From positions 62,001 through 126,000 of the forward strand of contig JAFSMO010000007.1 in assembly GCA_017447865.1 (NCBI GenBank): a stretch of 64,000 nt of DNA. The letters are read 5' to 3'. This document shows, one piece after another, positions 1 through 7,990 of the stretch; positions within the stretch are counted from its first letter, which is position 1, and the number at the start of each line of letters is the position of its first letter. A program made the translations under genes and the position numbers. Source of the stretch: Thermoguttaceae bacterium. Lineage in GTDB: Bacteria; Planctomycetota; Planctomycetia; Pirellulales; Thermoguttaceae. The notes below the pieces were generated by a model. It saw nothing but the letters and a program-made list of their open reading frames with translations. It did not search any database and was not told the DNA's origin.

Positions 1-976
1 CCTGAGACCCGACCTGCGCCAAAACCTGGCCGTGCTCGTAATACTGAATCCCCTCACCGCCGAGTTTCGAGGAATCGACCGTCAGGGAGGGCAGCTGCTT
101 CAGGATCGCGTCGTTGCGCATCGTCGCAGCCGCTTCGGCTGGTTCTGCCGCGCCGGGCTGATTCGGGGTTGGGGGAGTAGTTGAACTGGCAGTTGGGTCA
201 GGGGTTTGAGTTGCAGTTTGCGCGGGGAGTTGAGCCGCCAGTGCCGCGGTTCCCTGCGGGGTCTGCTGAAGGGAAGCCATTGGATCATTCACTTGAGGAA
301 GCTCCACCGCTTTTCCCACGGCGCCGTTTCCTTCGGCGGAAAGGGAATCGGGAAGCGTGGACGGAAGCGTGTCCGGAAGCGTGGAGGGAAGTGAATCCGG
401 CAAAACTTCCGCCGTATTTTCCGTCTGTGAGGCGGTTGCAATTTCAAAAGGGGAACGGCCGGAATCCATGCCCCACCGGGCGGAAGTTTCTGACGGGGAA
501 GCGTTCGTGGAATCCCCAGCCGGTGGATTGGTCGGAGTCGTGCCGAAACCACTTCCGGCGCGCGAGGACGTTCCATCCTGCTGTGCGGTCTGCTGCGGTG
601 CGGCGTTGGAGCCTTTCGACGGGATTCCAAGTTCCTCAAGATTCTGGTACTGCGGAGCGTCCGACTGCGCGTTTCCGAAAGGATCCGCCACTTCTTTTTC
701 TTTTTCCTTTTTGGACCACGGGAAGCGAAGAAAAACGCCTTTTTTAGCCGCGCGTGCTTCTTCCTGTTCCTTTTCTTTTTGTTCGTCGTAACTTAAAAAA
801 CGGTCGGAATTATTCGATGAGGAGGAAGCTGCCCCGGTCTTCGCGTTCTTTTCGGTTTTCTCCGTTTTTTTGTAGGTGGGCTTGGAATCCCCCCAGCCAG
901 CGTCGAGACCTCCGGCCGAAAGAACCAAAATGGCTGAAAAAACGGTTAAAATCAGGCGTAGGGAAAAGGAACGCAT
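1..976 (-). CDS. Secreted low-complexity protein, N-terminal part only (possible PpiC/SurA-type chaperone)
   Basis: An open frame runs on the minus strand from an ATG at 974-976 through position 1 without a stop, so the C-terminal part lies outside the window. The product starts MRSFSLRLILTVFSAILVLS, a clear signal peptide, so it is probably exported. About 220 residues of low complexity follow: a Lys/Glu-rich stretch, then Ser/Pro/Thr/Gln-rich sequence with a tandem LPDSLPSTLPDTLPSTLPDS-like repeat. The last visible residues (GIQYYEHGQVLAQVGSQ) resemble the 'vlA.VG...i' opening of planctomycete PpiC-type peptidyl-prolyl isomerases. That assignment is an inference from a few residues. It lies 136 bp downstream of mfd on the same strand and could be co-transcribed. 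No clear Shine-Dalgarno is seen. The frame is certain; the function is not. Confidence 0.7.
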   Translation of the reverse strand, partial: MRSFSLRLILTVFSAILVLSAGGLDAGWGDSKPTYKKTEKTEKNAKTGAASSSSNNSDRFLSYDEQKEKEQEEARAAKKGVFLRFPWSKKEKEKEVADPFGNAQSDAPQYQNLEELGIPSKGSNAAPQQTAQQDGTSSRAGSGFGTTPTNPPAGDSTNASPSETSARWGMDSGRSPFEIATASQTENTAEVLPDSLPSTLPDTLPSTLPDSLSAEGNGAVGKAVELPQVNDPMASLQQTPQGTAALAAQLPAQTATQTPDPTASSTTPPTPNQPGAAEPAEAAATMRNDAILKQLPSLTVDSSKLGGEGIQYYEHGQVLAQVGSQ

Positions 977-1112
977 TTTGCTGTCAATTTAAGCGTGAAA
1001 TAAAAATGTAAAATCGCGGTGAGGATTTCGGGCCCCTGCCCTTTCAACGGGTTTAACGACGCTGGATGCACCGTCTCCGCGGAAACCCTCTTGACTTTAG
1101 CTTACCAAATTT

Positions 1113-4100
1113 TCACGTTTCGCGCAAGAGCATTTCCACGTAATTCAGCAAAATTTCGGAATCCGGCCCGGCATTTTGGGCGGCTTCGTCCAGCGGAAGG
1201 TACGCTGAATGGTCGTCCGCGAAACGGAGCGTCTTTTGCTCCGGGCCGATCGGGCGTTTGGCGGCGGATTCCAGCGCTTTCTTCGAGAAAAACTCCAAAA
1301 CCAGGAACTCGCCGTTGCGGTAAATCGCGGAAACGAGATTCTGGTGCGCGAGGATCCGAACGCGGTAAAGTTTCAGAAGGAGCTGGGTCTGCGGGGGGAT
1401 TTTGCCGAAACGGTCTTTCAACTCCGCCTCGAAATCGTCCACGTGCTCCAGCCGGGTCAGGCGCGAAAGGCGGCGGTAAAGCTCCATTTTGACGCGCATT
1501 TCCGAGACGTACTGGTGCGGAATGTAGGCGGTCAGCGGAAGCCGAACGTCCACTTCCACCGTCTCGCGCGGCGGGAGGCGTTTCATCTTGCGGATCGTCG
1601 CCTCCAGAATGTCGCAGTAAAGCTCGTACCCGACCAGGGCGATCTGGCCGCTCTGCATCGTGCCGAGAATATTCCCGGCGCCGCGGATCTCCAGGTCACG
1701 CATCGCGATGCTGAACCCGGAACCGAGGTGGGCGAATTCCTCGATCGCCTTCAGACGCCGCAGCGCCGTTTCCGTCAGGTTGGTCTTCGGGTTGACCAGC
1801 AGGTAGCAGTACGCGTGATTTTTGAAACGGCCGACCCGCCCGCGGAGCTGGTGCATTTCGGCCAGGCCGTAGCGGTTCGCGTCGTCGATGAAAATGGTGT
1901 TTGCGTTCGGAATGTCCATCCCGCTCCCGATGATCGTCGTGCTGAGCAGGACGTCGATCTCGTGATTGATGAACGAAAGCATGACTTTTTCAAGCTGGCG
2001 CTCCGGCATCTGGGCGTGGCCGATGGCGATCCGGGCCTCGGGAACGAGTTGGCGCAGACGATCCGCGACCTCCTCAATGTCGTACACGCGATTATGCACG
2101 AAAAAGACCTGACCCGCCCGGTCGAGTTCCCGCATGATGGCGTTTCGGACGAGCGATTCCTGAAAGCGCGTGATGTGCGTCTCGATGGCCCGGCGGTTGG
2201 CCGGCGGCGTTTCGAGGCTCGAAATGTCCCGGATCCCCAGCAGCGACATGTGGAGCGTGCGCGGGATCGGCGTGGCGGTCATGGTCAGCACGTCCACGAT
2301 CGTGCGCAGCCGTTTGAGCGACTCTTTCATTTCGACGCCGAAAAGCTGCTCCTCGTCGATGATGATCAGGCCGAGGTTCCGGAATCGGACGTCGGGGCTG
2401 GCGAGGCGGTGCGTTCCGATCAAAATGTCGATCTGGCCCTCCGCGAGCCGTTTCAGTGTTTCTTTCTGCTGGGCAGCGGTCGAGAATCGGGAGATCGCCT
2501 CGATGCGGACCGGGAACGTCGCCATGCGCTGGGTGAACGTCCGCAAATGCTGCTCGACCAAAACGGTCGTGGGGGCCATGATGCCGACCTGGTAGCCGGC
2601 CTCGACCGCGGTGAAGGCCGCGCGCATCGCCATTTCGGTCTTTCCGAAACCGACGTCGCCGCAGAGCAGCCGGTCCATTGGCCTCGGCGCCGCCATGTCG
2701 GCCCGGATCGCTTCCATTGCCTTGAGCTGGTCCGGCGTTTCGGTGAACGGGAAAAGCGAGTCGAACTCCTTCTGGAGCGGCGTATTAATGGGGAACGAAA
2801 TGCCCGGCTTCGTCTGGCGGATCGCCTGAATGTTGAGCATTTCCGAGGCGAGGTCCTGGATCGAGTTTTCGACCGCCTGCTTCATCCGCTCCCACGTTTT
2901 CCCGCCGTAGGTCGAAAGGTTTGGCGCGTCTTTCGACCCGGAAATGTACTTCTGGACCAGCGCGATCTTGGAGACCGGGACGTAAACGAAGACGTTATTC
3001 CGGAATTCCAGCACCATGTGCTCCTCGGCGCCGCCGGCGTTCGGCGTGTAGTACGAGGTTCCTGCCGTGGCCGCCTTCGTTTTGTCCTTGAGCAGCTCGA
3101 GGAGTTTCAGCCCCCTGTAGCGCGCGATCCCAAACGAGACGTGGACCACGTAGTCCCCCTCCTGAAGTTCCGTGAAGGCGTCGATCGCTTTGGTGACCGG
3201 GCCCGAGGATTTGGCCTCCGAGTCTTTTTCCTCGCCGGAAAGCCCGCGGGTTTTGTACTTGACGCTGCCGCGCTGAACGTCGCTGCGGTTGAAGAGGGCC
3301 GAGGACGAAATCACCATTTCGTGGCTCGAAACGAAGCGGAAACCTTCCGAAATGGTCCCGAGGCGGTAGTTCAGCATCCGCTTCTTCGCGAGCACCGTGT
3401 CGTCGAAAATCGTCGTGAGCCGGTCGATCTCCGCCTCATTGGGGCAGAGCAGGTAAATGGTCTGGCCGATGCCGAAGCGGACGAGTTCTTCTTTGACGCG
3501 CGTGAAGTCGCCGCTGAACCGCTCGACCGACTCCATCGGCAGGTGAACGTTTTCCCCGAACGCGCCGGAACCCAGGGCGGAGGCGCTCATGAAGGGGAAT
3601 TTCATGACCTCGCGCAAAACCTCCTCGGTGGTGAAAAGCCGCTCGGGGTTTTCCTGCGCCTGGTAAAAACGGCGGCCCTGGAGCTGAACGTCCGCCGGTT
3701 CCAGAAGGAAGAAAAGCGTGTTTTTCTCGCTCAAATACTCGGTCAGAAGCGCGCGGTCGGCCCCAAGATGAAGGACTGGCGTGAAGGCCGTGACGTGGAT
3801 CTCGGGGAGCGTCTGCAAACTGCGCTGGGTCTCGAGGTCAAACTCGCGGATGGAGTCGATCTCGTCGCCGAAAAACTCGATGCGCAGAGGGCGTTCCCGG
3901 TCCAGCGCGTAAATGTCGATCAGGCCGCCGCGGACGAAGAACTCGCCGGGAAATTCGACCTTGGAAACGTTCTGGAAGCCGCGCGTCACGAGCCACTCCG
4001 TGATGGTTTCCATCGTGACGTTTTGGCCGGCCTGGAGCCGCAGCGAGTCGCCCAGCAGCGATTCCGGCGACGGGCATGGCATCAAAAGCGCCTGGATCGG

Positions 4101-4535
4101 GGCCACGACGACCGGCGGGGCGGTCTGCTCGCCGTCTCCGTCTTGCGCCTGCAGGAACGTCTTGAGTACGCGAAGCCGCTCGCCGACGGAAGCGTCCGGG
4201 ACGAACGTCTGGAGCGTTTCCTCGTCCGACTCGTCCTCCTCGCCGCGTGCGGCCATCATTTCGTTCAGATCGTTGAGCCACGGAAAAAAGAGGACGGGCC
4301 GATCCGAAAAGAGCGGGAAATCGTCTTGAAAATCCAACGCGGTTTTCTGCGTGGACGTCAGAACGACGAGATTTTTGTCGGGATTTTCCTTCAGAACGGC
4401 CGCCAGCACCGCCGCAGAACCGGCCCCCCAAACCCCTTCAAGGTGCGGGTACGCCTCCTTCTCGATGAGCGTAAAGATCCCATGAGAGGAAAGAAATTCG
4501 TGAATGTGGGCGGTGATTTCAGGAAGCGGAAGCAT
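1113..4535 (-). CDS. mfd: Transcription-repair coupling factor Mfd
   Basis: A 1140-residue Mfd, normal length for the family. It removes RNA polymerase stalled at DNA lesions and recruits UvrA. The N-terminal UvrB-homology region occupies about residues 1-330. The RNA-polymerase-interacting domain lies near 450-530 (EGDYVVHVSFGIARYRG). The SF2 translocase carries Walker A GDVGFGKTE near 625, DEEQ near 728 and TATPIPRTLHMSL after it, with the TRCF domain near the C terminus. The frame is open upstream to 4682, but that extension is repeat DNA (the GGAGT run and element A). I therefore chose the ATG at 4533-4535 (MLPLPEITAHIHEF), where Mfd homology begins. It is followed on the same strand by the truncated secreted protein. 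No internal repeat insertion is seen, unlike the neighbouring restriction gene. Confidence 0.97.
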   Translation of the reverse strand: MLPLPEITAHIHEFLSSHGIFTLIEKEAYPHLEGVWGAGSAAVLAAVLKENPDKNLVVLTSTQKTALDFQDDFPLFSDRPVLFFPWLNDLNEMMAARGEEDESDEETLQTFVPDASVGERLRVLKTFLQAQDGDGEQTAPPVVVAPIQALLMPCPSPESLLGDSLRLQAGQNVTMETITEWLVTRGFQNVSKVEFPGEFFVRGGLIDIYALDRERPLRIEFFGDEIDSIREFDLETQRSLQTLPEIHVTAFTPVLHLGADRALLTEYLSEKNTLFFLLEPADVQLQGRRFYQAQENPERLFTTEEVLREVMKFPFMSASALGSGAFGENVHLPMESVERFSGDFTRVKEELVRFGIGQTIYLLCPNEAEIDRLTTIFDDTVLAKKRMLNYRLGTISEGFRFVSSHEMVISSSALFNRSDVQRGSVKYKTRGLSGEEKDSEAKSSGPVTKAIDAFTELQEGDYVVHVSFGIARYRGLKLLELLKDKTKAATAGTSYYTPNAGGAEEHMVLEFRNNVFVYVPVSKIALVQKYISGSKDAPNLSTYGGKTWERMKQAVENSIQDLASEMLNIQAIRQTKPGISFPINTPLQKEFDSLFPFTETPDQLKAMEAIRADMAAPRPMDRLLCGDVGFGKTEMAMRAAFTAVEAGYQVGIMAPTTVLVEQHLRTFTQRMATFPVRIEAISRFSTAAQQKETLKRLAEGQIDILIGTHRLASPDVRFRNLGLIIIDEEQLFGVEMKESLKRLRTIVDVLTMTATPIPRTLHMSLLGIRDISSLETPPANRRAIETHITRFQESLVRNAIMRELDRAGQVFFVHNRVYDIEEVADRLRQLVPEARIAIGHAQMPERQLEKVMLSFINHEIDVLLSTTIIGSGMDIPNANTIFIDDANRYGLAEMHQLRGRVGRFKNHAYCYLLVNPKTNLTETALRRLKAIEEFAHLGSGFSIAMRDLEIRGAGNILGTMQSGQIALVGYELYCDILEATIRKMKRLPPRETVEVDVRLPLTAYIPHQYVSEMRVKMELYRRLSRLTRLEHVDDFEAELKDRFGKIPPQTQLLLKLYRVRILAHQNLVSAIYRNGEFLVLEFFSKKALESAAKRPIGPEQKTLRFADDHSAYLPLDEAAQNAGPDSEILLNYVEMLLRET

Positions 4536-4540
4536 GCAAG

Positions 4541-4576
4541 TGAGGAGTAAGGAGTTAGGAGTGAGGAGTGAGGAGT
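4541..4576. repeat. Short tandem GGAGT(A/G)A-type repeat
   Basis: Imperfect tandem repetition of a 7-8 base unit (GAGGAGT, AAGGAGT, TAGGAGT, GAGGAGT) immediately upstream of mfd and abutting element A. It resembles the short tandem heptamers seen between genes in some bacteria. A similar scrap (TTAGGAGTCAGGAGG) lies just after the acyl-activating enzyme near 28992. Its purine-rich sequence could affect mfd translation, but this is not shown. Confidence 0.5.
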
Positions 4577-4680
4577 GGGAGGCGGTAATGGAGCGCGTAA
4601 GCGCGGAATTACGCGTTTGGGGCGTCGTGGCCATTTGACCGGCGCGTAATTCCGGCCTCCGGCCTCCATTACCGCCTCCC
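4577..4680. repeat. Palindromic element A, copy 1
   Basis: About 104 bp bounded by perfect 17-bp inverted repeats, GGGAGGCGGTAATGGAG on the left and its complement on the right. Internally it has a second inverted pair, GGAATTACGCG and CGCGTAATTCC. The TAA stop of the adjacent restriction gene (4669-4671) lies inside the right end of the element. The last codons of that gene are therefore element-derived or overlapped. Related copies are at 7875-7970 and 21130-21290. No coding capacity is evident. Confidence 0.85.
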
Positions 4681-7600
4681 ATCCGTCAATTCCTGGTACC
4701 GTTTCATCAACTCGGCGACGATTTCCGGCTCGGTGATGTTTTTGGGGAAGCCGTAGGCGGCCAGGACGGCCTGGTCGTTCGCCTTGTGCGCATTCCGAAG
4801 CTCCGCCGGCATGGTATTCTCGTCGTAAAGGTCTGCCAGCGAACTGTCCGGGTACAAAGCCCGCGCGTCGAGGATCCCCTGCGCCGTGCGTTCAATCGCC
4901 GCGTTTAAAGGCCCCCCTGAAAGGGGGGCTGCCGAGCGCAGCGAGGCTGGGGGGTTCGGAACAAAGGACGGATTTTCCCCAGTTTCGGAACCCCTCCGCC
5001 CCTCCGGGGCACCTCCCCTTTCAGGGGAGGCTTCTTGCGCAAGGGGCCACGGGAAATTGTTGTACACGATGTCCTTCGAGTACCGGTAACGCATTTCCAA
5101 CCGGCCGCAAACCGCCCGCATCCACGCCATGTGGACCCAAGAGGTTAAAATCCCGAAGTGGTAAAGCGTCGCGTCGGGAATGATGTGAGCCGAATCGGAC
5201 GTTAATTCATTAGAGGTCATAAATCCGATTGGCACGTACCAGCGTTTTTCTGAGGAAACACGCGGAATGAGCAGGTAATTCGTTTTCGGCATATTTTCGA
5301 CGTGAAACCGCGTCGGAAATTGGGCGATTTTGCGCGTCCCCTCACTTTTGCTGGCAAGACGGAATACGCGGACGTTTTCGACCCGTTCGAGGCAGTACTT
5401 CATCCTTTTGAGTTCGTGAGGCGGGCAGTCGCCAAGCCACAAGCACCAGCGCGGGCGATTATTAATGAATTCGTCCGAGCCGTACCAGCGGCGGAAATAC
5501 TTTTCCGATTCGGGTTCCTTTTTGACGAATTCTTCCTTTTCATCGTCCTTGAACAAATAGTTCCCGCCGTCGATCGGTTTGTTTCCGATCCCAATTTCCG
5601 GCACGTGGCAAATCGGTTTGTTCCGGCTCTCGATGAAAATCATCGGCGCGTCGATGAGGTATGGGTTGATGGTTTTCGCGGGGATTTTGCCGTTTTTTTC
5701 GTCGTAAATGACCGGCACACGCTTTAAAGGCCCCCCTGAAAGGGGGGCTGCCGAGCGCAGCGAGGCTGGGGGGTTCTGGCCCAAGGACGGACTTTCACCA
5801 GCTTCTGAACCCCTCCGGCCCTCCGGGCCACCTCCCCTTTCAGGGGAGGCTTTAAATAGGATTTGGCCACCTCCCACCGCGTTTAAAGGCCCCACTGAAA
5901 GGGGGGCTGCCGAGCGCAGCGAGGCTGGGGGGTTCTGAAATGCGGAAAAACTGTCCTGCTTTCGGAACCCCTCCACCGCCTGCGGCGGTCCCCCTCCCCT
6001 TTCAGGGGAGGCTTCAATCAGTAATTGGTCAGGGGAGGCTTCTTGCTGATGGCTGAAGCCCACGATGACGCAATGGACGTGCGCTTTCAGCGTGGCCTCG
6101 GAATCCCACCGGAACGTGCGCCACGCAAAATCGATTTTCAATCCGCGCTCAAAAAGCGGTTTCCAGAGGTTCGGGACCTGCTCGCCCTGGCAGATGGAAT
6201 TCGTCGAAACGAACGCCGAGTGGACGCCCGTCCCGGAAATCAGGTCCATCGCTTTCTTGTACCACGCGCAGACGTAATCCAGATTCCCGACGTTTTTCCA
6301 ATCTTCGCCGAAAACTTTTACCAGGTCGTTTTTCTGTTCGGGACTCATGAACCGCGCCCCCACAAACGGCGGGTTCCCGATGATGTAGCTGAGGCGGTCT
6401 CTCGGAACGATCGTTTCCCAGTCGAGCCGCAGGGCGTTTCCTTCCACGATGTGCGCCTGCGTGTGCAGCGGGAGGAAATTCAGGTCGCGGTTGATGATCC
6501 CCTCGGTCTCCTTGAGCATTTGGCTCTCCGCGATCCAGAGCGCCGTGCGGGCGACCGAAACCGCGAAGTCGTTGATCTCGATGCCGTAAAACTGGTCGAT
6601 CCCCACCTGGATCGCGACGTCCGACATTTGCATCTGGCCCTTCATCAGCGTGCGGAGGATCTTGTTTTCCAGACGACGGATCGAAAGGTACGTCTCGGTG
6701 AGGAAGTTCCCGGAGCCGCAGGCCGGGTCGAAGAACGTCAGCGAGGCGAGGTGGCGGCGGAAATCTTTGAGGCGCTTTTCGCGGGTCTTCTCGACCGGAA
6801 TGGCCAGAATGTCCGTCAGTTCGTTCTGCAGATCGCTGAAGAAAAGCGGATCGATCACGCGGTGAATGTTTTTGGTCGAGGTGTAGTGCATCCCGCCCGA
6901 GCGCCGGGTCTCCGGGTTCAAGGTCGATTCAAAAACGGCGCCGAAAATGGTCGGGTCGATCCCGGACCAGTCGAAATTGCGCGAGCACTCCTCCGTCAGC
7001 AGTTCGGCAATTTCCGGCGTAATGCGCGGGATCTCCACGTCCCCCTCGAAAAGCCCGCCGTTGACGTACGGAAACGCCAGCAGGTCGTCGTCCAGATACT
7101 CGTCACGTTCCTCCTGTTTTTGGTTCAGAATGTGGAAGAGATCGATCAGTGCGCGCCGCATGTCGTGCTTGCGCTTCGCCAGGTACGTGCAGACGCAGTT
7201 GTGCTTCCCGAAAATGTCGGCGTCCTCGGCGTAGAAGCAAAAGACGAGCCGGACGCACAGAATGTTCAGGCTCCGCAGCGTTTCGGGGGAGGTGGGGTCC
7301 CGGTACTGCGTCAGCAGAGCGTCGTAGAGCTTCCCGACCAGTTCACCCGCGGCGATGGAAAGCTCCTGCTCTTGCTGCGCCTTGGTCTGGGTCTTGTCCA
7401 CCAGAAAATCCATGACGTGCCAGTCCTTTTCGAGGTTTTCCAGCAGTACATGGACGGGGGCCGCGGTGGGGTTTTCCGTGTCGAAAATGCGGAATTCCCG
7501 GAAATTGCAGGCGATGATCCACCGGTGACGCTGCGATTTCGGGAGGTTGTAGTCGTAGCGTTTGGCCTGTTCGAGCGGCGTCAATTCCGAACCGTCCGAC

Positions 7601-7848
7601 TGGTGGATCTTTTTGTCGAGATCAACGTCCGAACTTTTCTGCTCGATCAGCACGCCCGTGAACGGGATCGTGGCGTCCATGAAACTGACGTTTTTCAGCT
7701 TGACGCGCTGCTCGAAACGGATGAAATTTTCCGGGTGCTCGATGCCGTACACGTCATGAAGCAGAGCGGTCCAGAACTGCTGCGTGTCGCTTTTTTCGTC
7801 CCCGCGATTGCGCCAGTTTTCGATGAATTTTTGAGCGGAAAGGTTCAT
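4669..7848 (-). CDS. MmeI-like type IIL/IIG restriction-modification enzyme with three in-frame repeat insertions
   Basis: A 1059-residue single-chain enzyme expected to both cleave and N6-adenine-methylate DNA. The N-terminal nuclease shows D-x10-EQK near residues 58-71, the PD-ExK-like arrangement of MmeI. The methyltransferase has motif I DPACGSGNF near 373 and motif IV NPPF near 492. The C-terminal part carries the expected recognition-domain motifs (YNNFPWP, ARALYPDSSLADLYD). I chose the ATG at 7846-7848 (MNLSAQKFIENW); the open frame upstream is element A. Three B elements sit in frame. Two are between VHCVIVGFS and the VIYDEKNGK segment, and one is between YNNFPWP and IERTAQG. These look like loops, and each adds about 44 residues. 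The stop lies within element A. No separate methylase, specificity or restriction gene lies nearby. Activity with the insertions is unknown. Confidence 0.88.
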   Translation of the reverse strand: MNLSAQKFIENWRNRGDEKSDTQQFWTALLHDVYGIEHPENFIRFEQRVKLKNVSFMDATIPFTGVLIEQKSSDVDLDKKIHQSDGSELTPLEQAKRYDYNLPKSQRHRWIIACNFREFRIFDTENPTAAPVHVLLENLEKDWHVMDFLVDKTQTKAQQEQELSIAAGELVGKLYDALLTQYRDPTSPETLRSLNILCVRLVFCFYAEDADIFGKHNCVCTYLAKRKHDMRRALIDLFHILNQKQEERDEYLDDDLLAFPYVNGGLFEGDVEIPRITPEIAELLTEECSRNFDWSGIDPTIFGAVFESTLNPETRRSGGMHYTSTKNIHRVIDPLFFSDLQNELTDILAIPVEKTREKRLKDFRRHLASLTFFDPACGSGNFLTETYLSIRRLENKILRTLMKGQMQMSDVAIQVGIDQFYGIEINDFAVSVARTALWIAESQMLKETEGIINRDLNFLPLHTQAHIVEGNALRLDWETIVPRDRLSYIIGNPPFVGARFMSPEQKNDLVKVFGEDWKNVGNLDYVCAWYKKAMDLISGTGVHSAFVSTNSICQGEQVPNLWKPLFERGLKIDFAWRTFRWDSEATLKAHVHCVIVGFSHQQEASPDQLLIEASPERGGGPPQAVEGFRKQDSFSAFQNPPASLRSAAPLSVGPLNAVGGGQILFKASPERGGGPEGRRGSEAGESPSLGQNPPASLRSAAPLSGGPLKRVPVIYDEKNGKIPAKTINPYLIDAPMIFIESRNKPICHVPEIGIGNKPIDGGNYLFKDDEKEEFVKKEPESEKYFRRWYGSDEFINNRPRWCLWLGDCPPHELKRMKYCLERVENVRVFRLASKSEGTRKIAQFPTRFHVENMPKTNYLLIPRVSSEKRWYVPIGFMTSNELTSDSAHIIPDATLYHFGILTSWVHMAWMRAVCGRLEMRYRYSKDIVYNNFPWPLAQEASPERGGAPEGRRGSETGENPSFVPNPPASLRSAAPLSGGPLNAAIERTAQGILDARALYPDSSLADLYDENTMPAELRNAHKANDQAVLAAYGFPKNITEPEIVAELMKRYQELTDGRR
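4904..5036 (+). repeat. Palindromic element B, copy 1 (in frame inside the restriction gene)
   Basis: Begins TTTAAAGG then CCCCCCTGAAAGGGGGG (hairpin), GCCGAGCGCAGCGAGGC (hairpin), GGGGGTTC...GAACCCC (large stem), GCCCCTCCGGGGC (hairpin) and CCTCCCCTTTCAGGGGAGG (hairpin). It ends GCTTCTTGCG rather than GCTTTAAA. Read on the minus strand in the host frame it encodes EASPERGGAPEGRRGSE and so on, ending PASLRSAAPLSGGPL. It adds about 44 residues without a stop. Confidence 0.92.
5723..5856 (+). repeat. Palindromic element B, copy 2 (in frame inside the restriction gene)
   Basis: 134 bp with TTTAAA at both ends and the same series of small hairpins as copy 1. On the minus strand it is read as KASPERGGGPEGRRGSEAGE and so on, ending in SAAPLSGGPLK. 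It is separated from copy 3 by only about 25 bp, so the two form a tandem pair. If a TA dinucleotide is counted as duplicated target, the net insertion is 132 bp, or 44 codons; that accounting is an inference. Confidence 0.92.
5882..6015 (+). repeat. Palindromic element B, copy 3 (in frame, more diverged)
   Basis: Same orientation as copies 1 and 2 but more diverged. The first hairpin reads CCCCACTGAAAGGGGGG, and the fourth is expanded to ACCGCCTGCGGCGGT. The minus-strand peptide is EASPERGGGPPQAVEGFRK..., ending SAAPLSVGPLN. A stub (TCAGGGGAGGCTTCTTGC) follows at 6027-6045 and looks like the end of a deleted further copy. Confidence 0.85.
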
Positions 7849-7874
7849 GGATTGATTTCCTGAAGTGGTAAAAT

Positions 7875-7970
7875 GGGAGGCGGTAATGGAGCGCGGAATT
7901 ACGCGTTTGGAGCGTCGTGGCCATTTGACCGGCGCGTAATTCCGGCCTCCGGCCTTCATTACCGCCTTCC
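7875..7970. repeat. Palindromic element A, copy 2
   Basis: 96 bp beginning GGGAGGCGGTAATGGAGCG and ending ATTACCGCCTTCC, so the terminal inverted repeats now carry mismatches. The internal GGAATTACGCG/CGCGTAATTCC pair is intact. It fills most of the gap between the start of the restriction gene and the end of the DUF1080 gene. Together with copy 1 it brackets the restriction gene in the same relative orientation. Confidence 0.85.
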
Positions 7971-7990
7971 GTTTCAACTCCTCACTTTTT

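Noticed and set aside
181..791. Overlapping plus-strand frames near the left edge
   Set aside because: The minus-strand frame encoding a signal peptide and running off the edge explains this region better.
1209..4550. A 1113-residue open frame antisense to mfd
   Set aside because: It is the shadow of the GC-rich mfd coding sequence. The Arg/Asp/Val-rich protein has no recognisable domain, while the minus-strand frame matches Mfd throughout.
4904..6015. CRISPR array from three similar repeats
   Set aside because: Repeats are about 134 bp, internally palindromic, irregularly spaced, part of a coding frame and also dispersed elsewhere. No cas genes are seen.
6025..7863. A 612-residue open frame antisense to the restriction enzyme gene
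   Set aside because: The minus strand has DPACGSGNF and NPPF methyltransferase motifs in good order; the plus-strand frame has none.
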